In this document: one piece after another, positions 45,085 through 56,878 of the stretch
Layout: every line of letters starts with the position of its first letter
Position numbering within the stretch: position 1 is the first letter of the stretch
Origin: Lojkania enalia
Taxonomy: Eukaryota > Ascomycota > Dothideomycetes > Pleosporales
Direction: 5' to 3'
Length of the DNA: 64,000 bases
Assembly (NCBI GenBank): GCA_010094045.1
Contig: ML986616.1
Span: 186,001 to 250,000, forward strand
Notes under the pieces: model-generated
Told to the model about the DNA's origin: nothing
Databases searched by the model: none
The model's input: only the letters and a program-made list of their open reading frames with translations
Made by a program: the position numbers and the translations under genes

Positions 45085-46740
45085 ATGTCGCGGCCGTCTG
45101 TGCCAGGATCTCAGTCAAGTCCTGTGGACGATGTCTCTAGGAGGGCTCAGCACTTAACTCCCCAGATTTCACCCACACATCCACGACCTGGTATGCACCC
45201 GTTCCAAAGAGATGGCTCCCACGATGGAACGAATCTACCTCCCGTTTCTCTTCCCCCCTTGCGGCAACTCTCCAGTACTCCGCCGACTCCATCCTCAGAT
45301 AGGAGAACTGGGAATCCCCTTGGTGTCCACTCTATTCTAAACCCGCAAGCTGAAATGATGGAGCAGAGAGGTCGGCGGCGGAGTGCATCACAGATGGAAT
45401 CCCCTTCGCCGATTGAATCACAACCTACGCAGAGTCTTCCACCACTGAGCCGGCCAATGAGCGTGGACTCTACACAAGGCGATCCTCTCCCGAGCAGGCC
45501 ATTTCAACCACCGAGTAGGATTCCAGGCCGACATATTTTGAGCCCGAGATCGCCCACCTTACATCGAACGCAGAGCCTCGGAGTTTTAAATCCTCCAACA
45601 GGCACGATAGATGCCCACACATCGCCTTTCCTTACACCCAGTAGCCGGCCTTACATGCCAGACACAGCCACGTCACAACCCGCACTTACAACGCCACCAG
45701 TTAGTGCACGCCCCGCTTATTTTCCAACCGTACCGTCAACCGTACCGACCCCCCCACCAAATTTAATTCGTACTGAAGTTCGGCGGCCGAGTACAAATTT
45801 TCCTCAATCAGGCGGCGCGAGTCCTATAGCCTCTTATTCGCCATATAGTCAAGCAGCATCTGTAGCGTCGAGCCAGTTTGAGAGCTCTAGCCAACCAGGG
45901 TCATATATCACCATCCCTAACAGTGCTCAAGGGCAAGATTTCATCAACCCACCTATCGCAATGGAAACGGAGCGGAATATGATCCCGATGCAGCCTTCTG
46001 GCCAAAGCAGCATCCAGATTCTGACAATTAAGAGCCAGCAAGGCCACCAGGTTCAAATACCCGTCGATGTGCAAGCAGCATCGAAGTTGGCCGATGAAAA
46101 GAGGAAGCGAAATGCTGGCGCCTCAGCGAGGTTCCGGGCAAGGCGAAAAGAGAAAGAACGCGAGGCATCTCAGAGTATCGCTAGGCTTGAACAGCAAATC
46201 CGCGACGCGGCCGAAGACGTTGAATACTATCGGAAGGAAAGAGACTATTTCAAATCCATCGTGTTTCAGCAGCCTGGCGCGGAACGACACTATGCTCGTC
46301 CTCCATCTCCGCGGCTACGACGAATGTCGGCTCCTTCTAATGCACCTTCATCCGTGGTTGGAGGTTCGGGATCATCCTATGGGCGTTACTCTGAGTCCCC
46401 AGAGGCTACTGAACGGAATGTCCGCAGGAGAACGAGCAGTTATCATCCAGCCTCCGGACCAGCTCCTGCCCAAGTTAATGGCTCTACCTCACAACCACAA
46501 ATACTGTCCACTGCGAGCTATCCTCAGTCCATAAACCCCCCACCAACAGCTCAGTCTTCACTTCGACCGCCTCCCCCTCCAGGTCCACCGCAATCATTCG
46601 ATCCACGTGATCAACGATCTCCCCCCGAGTCACAACAGTCATCATCTCAAAGACCTATTCTTCGGGACCCTTTCGCATCGGACTCGGGCCGATACGATAA
46701 TCGAACTTGGACTTCAGGGCCAGGAAGAGACAGAGGCTGA
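45085..46740 (+). CDS. bZIP transcription factor
   Basis: 551 aa from ATG 45085 in a single exon to TGA 46740. The basic region KRKRNAGASARFRARRKEKE has the N-x7-R bZIP signature, at about residue 343 of this start. It is followed by a leucine-poor zipper (SIARLEQQIRDAAEDVEYYRKERDYF) of about four heptads. The flanks are long, Pro/Ser/Gln-rich and probably disordered activation regions, common in fungal bZIPs. The frame stays open upstream to 44854 with protein-like sequence (HPHAHFPHPFQQSLTPPYS) but has no ATG, so a further 5' exon is possible; a strong acceptor TTTCAG ends at 44945. Target genes cannot be read from the sequence. The leader is pyrimidine-rich. Confidence 0.85.
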   Translation: MSRPSVPGSQSSPVDDVSRRAQHLTPQISPTHPRPGMHPFQRDGSHDGTNLPPVSLPPLRQLSSTPPTPSSDRRTGNPLGVHSILNPQAEMMEQRGRRRSASQMESPSPIESQPTQSLPPLSRPMSVDSTQGDPLPSRPFQPPSRIPGRHILSPRSPTLHRTQSLGVLNPPTGTIDAHTSPFLTPSSRPYMPDTATSQPALTTPPVSARPAYFPTVPSTVPTPPPNLIRTEVRRPSTNFPQSGGASPIASYSPYSQAASVASSQFESSSQPGSYITIPNSAQGQDFINPPIAMETERNMIPMQPSGQSSIQILTIKSQQGHQVQIPVDVQAASKLADEKRKRNAGASARFRARRKEKEREASQSIARLEQQIRDAAEDVEYYRKERDYFKSIVFQQPGAERHYARPPSPRLRRMSAPSNAPSSVVGGSGSSYGRYSESPEATERNVRRRTSSYHPASGPAPAQVNGSTSQPQILSTASYPQSINPPPTAQSSLRPPPPPGPPQSFDPRDQRSPPESQQSSSQRPILRDPFASDSGRYDNRTWTSGPGRDRG

Positions 46741-47418
46741 GATCTCTGAATGTGATTGCGCAGGCGACTCGAAGCTGACCCACGAACGAACTGGAGTGGT
46801 GAGAAATTCGTGATTTTATTTTATTTTCAAATTTTTTTTTGTAGTTTGATACCCAGCTTAAGTGGCAGCGGCAGTTTGTCCTTTTTTTTTTTTGGCATTT
46901 GTGCGTTCCATATTGCGATCCGTCCTTTGAACACTCTGGAATTGTCACTGTAGGAAGAGGCTGAGCAAAGGCGCTTGCCGGCGATTCCCTTTTACACCGA
47001 TCTTAAGACGTCGCCCAGTCGATACTTCCCCGAAGTTCATAATTTGATTCCCAAATATACCCAGGCATGGGCATTGACACTGATCTTTTATTTTCTAGCT
47101 TTAGTCTCATTTTAGATGGGTCCCTTGCATTTAGAGCTCTAAGACATAGAGTATCATTGTCCCCACGGATACTTTTACGAACATATATCACTATTCAGGA
47201 GTACTTGAGTGGCCGCCCACGAAATAAACCTTATTTTCTATTTGTACTATATCAGCTACAGGATCAGATATTGGAATCCCATTGATGGGAGGGAAGATGT
47301 ATCTATTGGAGTAACACATCGCCCAGACATAAACAGCGAGTCCAATCCCCTAAGCAACTATGTTGGAATCCTTCAAAATCTCTTCGCGAATTAAATTTTG
47401 GGAAGACGCTTAGCCGTT
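46741..47418. other. 3' flank of the bZIP gene
   Basis: 678 bp, AT-rich with T runs near 46832-46840 and 46882-46893. No supported coding frame; likely 3' UTR and spacer. Confidence 0.5.
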
Positions 47419-48105
47419 ATGGGACTGTCATTTCACAGCTATTGCCCCGTAGCTCTTGCATCAGGCCATTTGACTATGTCAAGTTTGGAGGTTATTATCA
47501 GTCTCCAGCCGCACAAGCCTCATAGGCCGTCCGTGCTCGCTCTATTCGCTGACCTTGCACTTCTGCTTGACCAACCGAAGCACTTCCCGCCTCTATTAGA
47601 GGTGCGCCATCCCGGATACGCTCCATCCCAGGAAGCTGTCCATGTTATCAGGCTTAGAAATTGTCGAGATGGCCCCACAATCCTACAGCTGTGGGCCCGG
47701 TCGCGATCCGACGAACTTAAAATCCGAGTACTAGTTAGCCTTAAAACACTCCTGAGGAATCCGCCAAGTCCCCGTGACTCTCCTTTTCCTTTTAATTGCT
47801 TCCTTGGTAGGAATCTCAGGACTCAGAAGTACGCCGTAGCTCGCTATGAGTTCGTACATTTTGGCGCCATATCTCTTCCTAGGGTGGAGATCGCCGTCCG
47901 CCCACTTTGTAGTACGGGGTACCAAGGGCAATTGTCCGAAAGCAGTCTAGGTGTACGAATCCATCCACAAAATACGGTCGACACGGCAATGACAGCTTGG
48001 ATAATCATGATTAGGATTTCCATGCTCGACCATCTAGATTCAGGCGCCGCTACGATTTTAATGAGAGGCGTTGTTGGGTACATATGTTTTGAGTGCCTGA
48101 GCTAG
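47419..48105 (+). CDS. Hypothetical open frame, weak
   Basis: 228 codons from ATG 47419 with no stop; the open frame begins slightly earlier at a TTG. I recognise no family. Composition is mixed, with a hydrophobic Leu-rich part (LALFADLALLLDQP) and an Arg-rich middle. It is the longest unexplained frame in the 46.8-51.5 kb stretch, which is why it is listed. It may be a chance frame or an exon of an unknown gene; there is no visible signal peptide or motif. Confidence 0.22.
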   Translation: MGLSFHSYCPVALASGHLTMSSLEVIISLQPHKPHRPSVLALFADLALLLDQPKHFPPLLEVRHPGYAPSQEAVHVIRLRNCRDGPTILQLWARSRSDELKIRVLVSLKTLLRNPPSPRDSPFPFNCFLGRNLRTQKYAVARYEFVHFGAISLPRVEIAVRPLCSTGYQGQLSESSLGVRIHPQNTVDTAMTAWIIMIRISMLDHLDSGAATILMRGVVGYICFECLS

Positions 48106-51100
48106 ATATAACATTGTCATGTCAAACGGTCCGAAACGTGCAGCAACGACACGATAGATCCCGACGTCTAAAATACTACGCGACGCACCGGCCGGACTAG
48201 AGGCGACTACAAGCAGTGATTTCCATGATGGAACAGCTGCTGTCTCCCCGTTCAGGGAAGCTGGTGTAGTCTTCCACATCAAGGCAGGTTAAACGTCTGT
48301 GTTGGCGTGGCTCGCTGATGATGCCCAGACTCGATGCATTTTCAACCCTGGCTGGGGACTTTAACACCATCTATATGTAGACCGAACGGCATGGTGAGCA
48401 TTCACTCTATAGGGAGGTGGTGCTGCAGCAGCAAGCAAGCTACCTAGGTAAGGTGTCGTGAGTTGCGCTTTTCCTCTCGTGCGCTGATAGCAACATCACT
48501 TATTGTCGTAACATGCTCAACACCAACCTCATTGCTCACACCCACCCCAGATCTTACTTGCATTGATGTTCAACCAGCGCGAACCGGTGACTCTTCACTA
48601 CATAGGCCTGCTGCCAGCGCATCCCTACGCCCTGCTATCGCGACCAACCCCGGCATCCTTCTTCCGCTTCCCCGCCCTGGTGTATCCACACCGCTCCTTC
48701 GAACTTCTAAGCTTCTCGTGGCCTGCCGAATGCAGCACTGCAACCATCTTCAATTGCCATGATTCATACTGACCGCTCACAGAAATGGGCTCTCTAAGTG
48801 TACCCACACTGCCCCCTCTCTTCTCCACTTAGACTGAACCGCGACTCCGGATTCGGCCGCACATGTGAGGCACAACGCTACATAGAATCCATCTTGTACC
48901 TTGTCCACCCATATCAATCCTAATCGCATGATAGCGCTGACACAGGTGCCTTCTTCGTGCCTCGCGTGTGCCATACAACCGGATCTCGGAGATGATGGCT
49001 GCCCTTTGCTCACCGATTTCCCTGTTGTCGGGTTACCTCGTCCTTCATGAACGTCATATTTAGTACATCGGATCAGACACTGCATTACCCAGCGAAGCGA
49101 GAATAACTCCCGACTTCTGCCCGGCCCGAAACGACCTGAACAGTGAGATGAGTCTTCGGCTGTCAGCACGCTGGCCCATTCTCTGGCCCACTCTCTGGCC
49201 TACTCTCCTGCATCTCCTGCTGTAGTCCCTATCGTCAATCAATTACCCTCAGAAGGTGGAGTGCCGTGTGTTTCTTCTCCTGTGCGCATGTGTCGAGTAC
49301 ATCATCTATTGTTTGCTTGTTGCCCGGCATTCGGTACAAGCAGCACATAAAAGCCGACGCTAGAATCGGACACCTGCAAATCTGTTGCTGACGGCGGATT
49401 ACATCTGTTCCACACCTCCCTTAAATCAAGCAGCGCCCTTATCCGAACGCAAGCAAGCAACCAGTTCATATCTCCATTGATGTCACCCTTCTCCATACTC
49501 AACGCCACCAGCGTCCAAGCAGGTGAATCGATCGACTCGTCACGAGCATGTTCGGCAGGTTCGCTAAACTACTTCGATTCACCCCAGCGTCCGCCACAAA
49601 AAGGGTCATGTTCCACCGCATATTCCGTATTGCAAATATATGCACGGCCAGCGCAACTAGTTGTCAAGTCCTCGAGTCCTCCTCAAGTAGGAGAGGGATC
49701 GCGTGGGCGCTTATGCATGTGATGGAGCGTGCGGCTTGCGCAAGATGGGCTTGCTTATGCGAGAGAGAACGCAATGCCGTACCGAGGGTTACACAGCATC
49801 TCAAGGCGGCTTCTGGGGGACAACTACCCAGGCGGCGAGTTCGCCCGCAAAGAGCAATCAAAACGGCCGTCCTAGCCCGAACACAAAAATCCTCGGGGCA
49901 AGGCGGAACACGCGAGCGAGCCCAACGCGGATTGGACGTTATTACCATGGGAAAATATGTAGGTACTATTGATTTTTACCTGGGTATGCATGCGGTGGCA
50001 AAGGCCGCCTAAAAAAGTGCTGGATATGTATGGACACGTACGCTCGGCATGCAGGCTGTGTGCAGCATGCAAGGACAGGGGTTTTCTTCTCTCCAGCGGC
50101 CCAAGCTTCCTTTTAGGCCTCCTCCCATCACCCCTTGCCCCTCCATCGTCAGCATGAACGGGGTGTGATGAGCTGCAGCTCATGGCAGTCATGTGAGCGG
50201 GACGGGTGGGACGGTGGAGTGACGAACGAAATGCCCAATCATAAAATTCTATGCTCCGTCCCGTATGCCCTGAGGCTCTTGCGCGTCTGGTTGGCCATAT
50301 TGGAGTGGCTTTTTTCCTTATTCTCAACTGCCTGCTCGCACCACCTCCTTAACACAGTTAGAAACGAAGGGTCATTGCACCGAGTTTTCCGTCGTCGGGC
50401 GTTCATTTGACCGCCATAGGTTTGTACCCGAGGTCGGTTAGGAAAGCAATTCGATTATGGCTCGAGATTCGGCCGATGGCTGATTGTTAGGAGGCGGTAC
50501 GGTAAGCCTTCCTTTTCAACTTGCTTGTTGCATCCATCATGTTAGAGTGTCTCATTTCATCCCGAAGTGTGCATGTGGGGCGCGTTCTCTGTTGTGCAGC
50601 AACGAAAACGCCCTCGCGGCTCATGAGGATCGTGTGGAGATTATGTCTCTTAGCTACGTCAAACAGGTGGTGTAGGAAACAGATCGTCGTCACATCTCAC
50701 CACCAACAGAACATGCATATACCTGTCCGCTCTCAGAACTCGGCATGGTTAAATTAGTTTGTCACTTCACGCCTCACTTGGGAGATCCCTTTCTATCTAC
50801 ATGGTATGTATCCCTTGCGCATGGCATATATGCTCCGACTTAGTAAGCGAACATTCGCGCCCCCACGCCAATCCTCCTCATGCACAACCATGGCGTAACC
50901 CTGACTAATTTGACCTGAGCGCGCCTAGAAACCTTCCAATGTAGATTTCCGAGCAACGGGCCGTTAGCGTCCCACGAGAAAAGAAAAGAAATCCAGCGCG
51001 CTGATCGGTGAGGGACGGCTCGAGGCTCGGGACGTTTACCTAGCTTCCCTTCTGTCATTTCGCCTGGCCGCATGAGTACGGCGAGTGCTAGCATCTAGAA

Positions 51101-51529
51101 GAGACTCCGCGGAGCGGCGACGGACGGGTGGGTTGCGGCACGGTGTAGTAACCGGTGTGCCATCTATCAGAGCTGCGTAAAGGATTCAGGATGGGGAATT
51201 TGGGTGGTTCGGGCTGTTACGGGTCACCCGCGTGTTCACTCGGTCACGGGATACTAAGTCGGGGCGAGAGTCAGGACACCCCCGGCAAACAGAGGTTGGG
51301 CTTCGAGGGTGATACGACATGAGGCGAATAGACCTGCTCTGACCGCAGTACGCAGGGGCTGATTCACGTCGTGGAACACGTGCCCATGTTCGAGGTCGGA
51401 TTGAGCGTTTGTCGGGCCGATGCCTAGCTTCATCGCTTGCGGCGGCGGAGAGGATATTCGAATATGGAAGGGGGATTTTAGCAGGAATTACACGATCGAA
51501 TAAAATGAGAGAATGGCCCTATCCAACTC
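48106..51529. other. 3.4 kb gene-poor stretch
   Basis: Mixed composition, many frames of 60-150 aa overlapping each other on both strands and none convincing. A short CTGGCCCACTCT-type repeat sits at 49173-49203. The right end is the 3' flank of the DSC4-like gene. Confidence 0.45.
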
Positions 51530-52586
51530 TCATCCACCCACGCCAAATCTCACTCGAATTGTGTGCAACTGGCGCAAAGCAGCGGGCGAGAAAGTTCTCC
51601 CCGCCCTTGACTCTGAACGCGTGTTATAATTCTCATGCTCTTGTAGGAGGGTATCGATGACATGGAAATCGCCGATTAGACATTGGCCGGATGCAAGCAC
51701 ATCAAGGGCATCTGCATGACCTACTCCAGAGGGCAAAGGGAGGAGCAAGTCTTCCTCATCAGCCTCTGCGCCAATATCAGAGAGGGTATCGGCTCGAAGA
51801 ACGCCGCGCTCTTCTGAATCAGCATCTTGGTCGCGGTCCGCATTTGTCGCTCCATTGGCAGTCTCCCCTTCAGTGTCCGATGGCCGACTCTCTGTTGACC
51901 CTGTTGCTGACACGCCGCCCGCGACTTTGGCTAATTTCTTCTTCATATCCCTCCTCTTAACGTAGACGGAGACCATGACCAACTGCAGCACCAAGACGCA
52001 TACGTCCAACGCCGCGAGCTTCCATTTACTTGTCGGCCCCTGTTGCCCAATGAAATCAATCATCAATCCACCGTGCAGATAGCCCCGCGTGTCCTCCCCT
52101 GCGGATGGCGCCGAACGTATGAGATGTAAGAAGAAGTTGAGGGCAAATGAGCAAACAATAGTGGGTAGGAACGCCTTGTGCTCGTCATGCTGGCGGGAAA
52201 TAGCGAAATCGGGAAGGGGGGTCAAGAGCGTGACGTGGAGTATGGTACGGATAATAAACCAGAAGAATGAACAACTACCCCCAGTAATACATCAGCATGT
52301 GCTAGATCAAGTTATATAGGCTAGGGCGGCCGGTGTAGACATACTCCAGATGATAGACAGTGATGAGCTCGACATGAACTAGGGTGTCGAGGTGGCGGAG
52401 TAACGAGTCTAGATGCGAGAGTCGCTTCTTCTTTGCTTCCAACCGTCTTTCTTTAACCGTTTGCGCCCGCCTCGCGGCAGTTTCTTCATCATCTGCTACC
52501 GTGTCGCGCTCAGGGTCGGTATCTGTGCCGGAGTTGTCCCCGTTGTAGCGGAATGCTGCCCTCGACGACTCGGCCTCATCATTCAT
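51530..52586 (-). CDS. DSC E3 ubiquitin ligase complex subunit 4-like (DUF1746)
   Basis: Two exons, 52586-52345 and 52274-51530, intron 70 bp, 328 aa. The N-terminus is acidic and polar (about 1-60), then LSHLDSLLRHLDTLVHVEL leads to YHLDCSFFWFIIRTILHV, restored only by the splice. The DUF1746 core continues with FALNFFLHLI, then the signature PSAGEDTRGYLHGGLMIDFIG and QGPTSKWKLAALDVCVLVLQ. About three membrane helices, then an acidic tail. Known family role: part of the Golgi/endosomal DSC complex, which in fission yeast and Aspergillus ubiquitinates SREBP precursors and orphan membrane proteins. It shares a divergent promoter with RCF1. The first exon alone would end falsely a few residues after the donor. 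Confidence 0.88.
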
Positions 52587-52971
52587 GGCGCAGCAAAAGA
52601 ATGAAGCGCGCGCCTTTGCCGCTCATCAAGCCTAAGGCCTAGAAAGAGCAGCAGATGTGTAGTTGCGGGACGAGGTGAGGCAGGCTGGTGTGACGCCGAA
52701 CCTTGGTTAGCGGAGGACGCACGGAGATCGGCAGCCGGAAAAACCCCAAACTCCGTCAGGTGGTGAGATCAAGATATTGAGCTCTGCATCTTGGAACTAC
52801 CCGCCCCCCACCCACCATTTCACCATTACATCCTCTCTGGGACCTTTGTTAGCGGGCGAGTGCTACAATTGCGTCCCTCCGTTCATGAGCTAGACCGCCT
52901 GCATTGATTGCCCCCTGCAAACTTACACGACACCAACCACGAACGACCCCCGCAACCTCCATATCGCCGCC
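52587..52971. promoter_or_regulatory. Shared divergent promoter DSC4-like / RCF1
   Basis: 385 bp between two divergent start codons. The RCF1 start has a good context (GCCGCCATGAC). Short C-rich runs (CCCGCCCCCCACCCACC near 52800) lie in the middle. No specific factor site assigned. Confidence 0.5.
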
Positions 52972-53521
52972 ATGACATCCCCGAGCAGCGCTCCCCTCCC
53001 CTCGTCCTTTGACGAGAATCCGTACGCATAACTCGCTCGTAGCATTCACGTATTCTTCACTAACTGCACCAAGTGACTTCTACAATGAAAATTGGATGCA
53101 AAAGATCGGCCGGCGCTTCCGCGAGGAGCCGCTCGTGCCCCTCGGATGCGGCCTCACCGTCTGGGCTATCGTCGGCGCCACGCGCTCGATGCGCAAGGGT
53201 GACCACAAAATGACGAACCTGTACTTCCGCCGAAGACTGTATGCTCAAGCCTTTACTATCGCCGTGCTGGTGGCCGGAAACATGTACTGGCAGAAGGACC
53301 GATTGAAGAGGAAGGAATACGAGAAGCTAGTCAAGGAGAAGGAGGCGCTCGAGAAGAGGGACAGGTGGCTAAAGGAGCTAGAAGCAAGAGATGAGGAGGA
53401 GAAGGCGTTTAAGGCAAGGTTGGCTAAGAGGATGGAAAAGGGTGACCAGATGGGCAGTGTGACAGAGGCAGTTAAGGAGAAGGTTGTCGAGAGCAAGGAT
53501 AAGGCTAGTGGTGGGAAGTAG
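52972..53521 (+). CDS. RCF1: Respiratory supercomplex factor 1 (HIG1 domain)
   Basis: Two exons, 52972-53021 and 53074-53521, intron 52 bp, 165 aa. The splice restores SSFDENPDFYNENWMQKIGRRF. The HIG1 domain (about residues 17-100) has REEPLVPLGCGLTVWAIVGA, the first helix, then RRRLYAQAFTIAVLVAGNMYW, the second, with the conserved GDH/YFRRRL motif between. A charged coiled-coil tail (KEKEALEKRDRWLKELEARDEEEKAF, read in pieces) is typical of the fungal protein. Known role: inner mitochondrial membrane, helps form supercomplexes of cytochrome bc1 and cytochrome oxidase. A frame that starts at 53009 is the second exon read back into the intron and lacks the true N-terminus. Confidence 0.95.
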
Positions 53522-55139
53522 AGTGTTGAAGATAGGGAAATACGCATTGGAGAGAGTCGGCGCAAGTGTATCATGCCACTCTAGGGAATAGGTTCACTTG
53601 TATATATTGCCACAGCATCTATATCTGTACACAGAAAAAATTGGGTTTAAGGAATTGGGCCGGGCGGAAAACAGCATACCACTATACTCTATCATATTGC
53701 TTTCTTTTCGTTGTTCCAAAATCTGAGGGTTATTCTCTTCTCCTGCTACTATGCCATGTCTCCGTTATGTCAGTTTTCTACACTTTCTGTTCATCTTATT
53801 GGGATTTCTGGCTTGCGGCGCGAGGCTTAGAGGGACTGGACTTGAGAATTTGGGTGTACATGCTGAACAGGGGAGTGTACTTGGCAGGTCTGATTCGTAG
53901 TACGAAGGAGTCTTCTACCAGAACGATGAGTCTTGGGAACTACCTGGGTACCTTGACTTCAACTTAAGATTGGTGGGCGCGGCTTCTTCGACAATGTACT
54001 CTGGGAAAGACTTCCTACGTTCAGTGGACCACGGATAGAGTATTTCACGGGATAACCAAGTTGACCGAGTTGGGAACGACCAACAATGTGGTTACGAGTA
54101 GATGCTTCGGCAGCAAGACCGGCATTAGCCACGCAGTCAAAAGAATCGCGTCTAATCAAGGTACTTTGTGTAGCGGGCGGGTCATTCGAAAGTCGGCCAG
54201 ACCAGCGCGACGTTAGCCTGAAGGTATTTTTCACGGTCAAGCTTCCCGATCATAGGCATCTGCGTTGGAGAACACTCGTTCGCTGTAGGCGGCTGTGTAG
54301 CTTAGCTGGTAATTCGTTAACACATGGTTGCTGACAGTCGCCTAATATGAACACGAGATGCACGATCCTTATAGGAAAAAAAAAAACAACTTTTACAGCC
54401 CGACAGATATCAGGACGCACATTGGTGCTGCTATTGCCGCTCAAACGTAGGTCTAGACACAGGCGTGAACTCGGAAGTCGACAGTCGAGTTGCGATTACA
54501 AAGTATAATGATTCCAAGATCGACGATGCTAAAATATCCGTATACAAGTCATAATCACGGAGTCTAGATCACTTCAAGACACCGAAGACAAACCTAGCAG
54601 TATGTTCGCCATATCCAACCAAATAAGCGGCTATTGTAAATCGTTCTACATATGTTCGGCTGATGTTCCCACATCTTGAGCCACGTCGATCATAGTTCCT
54701 GAACCTTCCCTTCTCACGTATGACATGGGGGTACCACGATGCCGTCCTGCCGTTTTTGAAGCACCAATAATCGCTGCCCATGTGTTGGGGATTATGGTTT
54801 CTCTGAAACATAGCCTTCAGCCTCATTCGAATCCTCCTTGTAGGCATCCGCGCCTTAAGAGGCTCCCAGTGGCGCCGGGTCTAGAGGTCCGTGAATTGGC
54901 CCCGCGGCCGGGTTCTATTGATGAGCTTCACACCATTGCGTTGTAGGTGCATATTTTCATAGCAGTGACGTTGCATGTGCTTAACTAGTTGTCTCACAGC
55001 GTGTCTACAAGTCTGTGGTGATATGCGCTGGAAGTGCCAGCGTGTATACCTCGGTATGAACGAAAACCTTGTATAAGGTGTCTGTGGGCATGTTGAGAAA
55101 GCGTTAATTCATTTTGAAGATACACTCAATCGATCTATC
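53522..55139. other. Spacer, no gene seen
   Basis: 1.6 kb after RCF1. The first 150 bp are its 3' UTR. Frames of up to 133 aa on the plus strand and 93 aa on the minus strand show no family; an A run lies at about 54376-54387. Confidence 0.45.
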
Positions 55140-55519
55140 ATGCTCTTCTCGAAAAGCCTCCTGAAGTCTTACATTTTGACCGGCCCGCTGGTTGCCTACA
55201 GGCAACTGGAACTAGAAGGCGGTAATCCGCGCATCTCGGAGGATCGTCAGGCAACAGATTTTTATCCGGATACGTACGTAAGCTCATGTGACTTTGATCT
55301 GGATCGCAGCTGAGATTGTCTGTTCACAACATCGCTAGTCTACAAACTCTTCCTCTGTCAGAAGCCAACCTTGCCCGACATAACGCCTTGCCGTACGTAG
55401 ATGACAATGCGGAAAAAGCTGCAAGGGTGCAGGAGGCAGGGCGGAGCCTAGGGTTTGACCTCTCTTTGCTCCACTCTGTGGGGATTATGTGGGATCTGGA
55501 TGAATGGCTTGAAGGATGA
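55140..55519 (+). CDS. Hypothetical two-exon fragment
   Basis: ATG at 55140, exon 55140-55277, then GTAAGC...GCAG (32 bp, short) and exon 55310-55519, giving 115 aa. The joined frame reads GPLVAYRQLELEGG, ISEDRQATDFYPDTY and LRLSVHNIASLQTLPLSEA, ending WDLDEWLEG. It looks protein-like, and the frame is open upstream to about 55077 with ALIHFEDTLNRS. I do not recognise the family. It may be a relic of a larger gene, since the surroundings are repeat-poor but decayed. The intron is at the lower limit of length. Confidence 0.3.
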
Positions 55520-56878
55520 AATCACTCCTATGAGAAGGTAATGAGAATGGAGCTTAGTGATTAGTGAATTATTGAATTGGGGGGGAGGGGGGTAACCGTG
55601 TTTGATTTTTGGTTGATTACAGTCATCTGAACATTGCATGGCAAACTGAAAAGAATTCCTCTATGATCGATTTAGTCTCAGAACGTGTGCATTAAAAGAG
55701 GTTATAAGAGCCAGAAAATTTCAGCCTTCGCTATGGCAGTTTCTAGAGTAGATAAAAAAAATTCTAGAGGGTCCTAGAATGAACTCAGCCTCAATGCTTC
55801 CCTGGAATCTGGATACTTTCTATTAGATATCATGAAAATAGAGCTATACGAGCTGCACAAATGATGCGATGGTGATGGGAACCTTAGTACTACACAAATA
55901 GCGGGTCCTAGTTGTCGCCCAAACTCAAGTGAGAGAACCAGCCGGATATTCCTGGAGTTTACCGACTCGAATATGTTTCTGTCTAGGCGTGATCTCATAG
56001 CATGCAGAACTTATCATATCATATTAGATCCAGATAATAGCAATTTACATCGAGGTTAATGGCCTATATACATGCAACAACTCAGGTAAACTTCTAAAGA
56101 TCTGGCATACTGAGGGGTCTTAAGTTTTCTAATTCATTTCCCATGCTGATCAACGCTCAATCATTTCGTTTGCCGGTTCGCAGATCTTCTCCACAACACG
56201 TATACATTCCCGAACTTTCACTTCTAGTTTGATAGTAGTAATGATTAAATACCATTAGTGGGAAATGGGATTGTAACAGATACTGGTTTCAGGACATACT
56301 GTACGTCTTGTCTTTCGGGTGCTTAGGTACCCGACATTGGGGGCAAGGTTAGGAGCGATTCTAGGGTTTACTTATCGTTTTATATCAGCATCTATATCGC
56401 ACTTAGCTTTTTGCCTTTTCCGATTATCTTAATCCACTCCAAGTAGAATGGGCTAAGGCATAGCCTGATATAGTAAGACCAAAATCGATTTTAGTAAAAT
56501 TATAGCTTCCTAGTAATCTTGCGTAGAAGTAACTGTGTTAATTGCCCTAACTCAGTAGTCAGGTGTTTGGGGTTGGACGTTAAAGAAGGAAAAGATGTCA
56601 GTTGGTGGTGCTAAAACTTCCTTATGTCCAAAGCTCCAGGGTTTCTGCGGACATAGATTCCATAAATCGGGTTATTTTCATTGTACGAAAGCCATGTCTA
56701 TGCCTGTAGAAGAGGAGCTCGGACTCTAAGTCCCTTACGTTAATTTTAGTTTCTCGATGGCCCGTCCCGGCTAAATCCACTACCTCCCCGCACGATGTGG
56801 CGAAGTGCGTAATCTACAGATCAAATCCCGGCTTACGGAACAAAGACCGGAATCATTACCGCTATTTCTCGCAAAGGG
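55520..56878. other. AT-rich spacer
   Basis: 1.36 kb with no gene. A G run (about 55579-55592) and AT-rich stretches around 56000-56500; no terminal repeats recognised. Confidence 0.45.

Noticed and set aside
46067..46534. 155-aa frame inside the bZIP gene
   Set aside because: It is the shadow of the basic-region exon in another frame.
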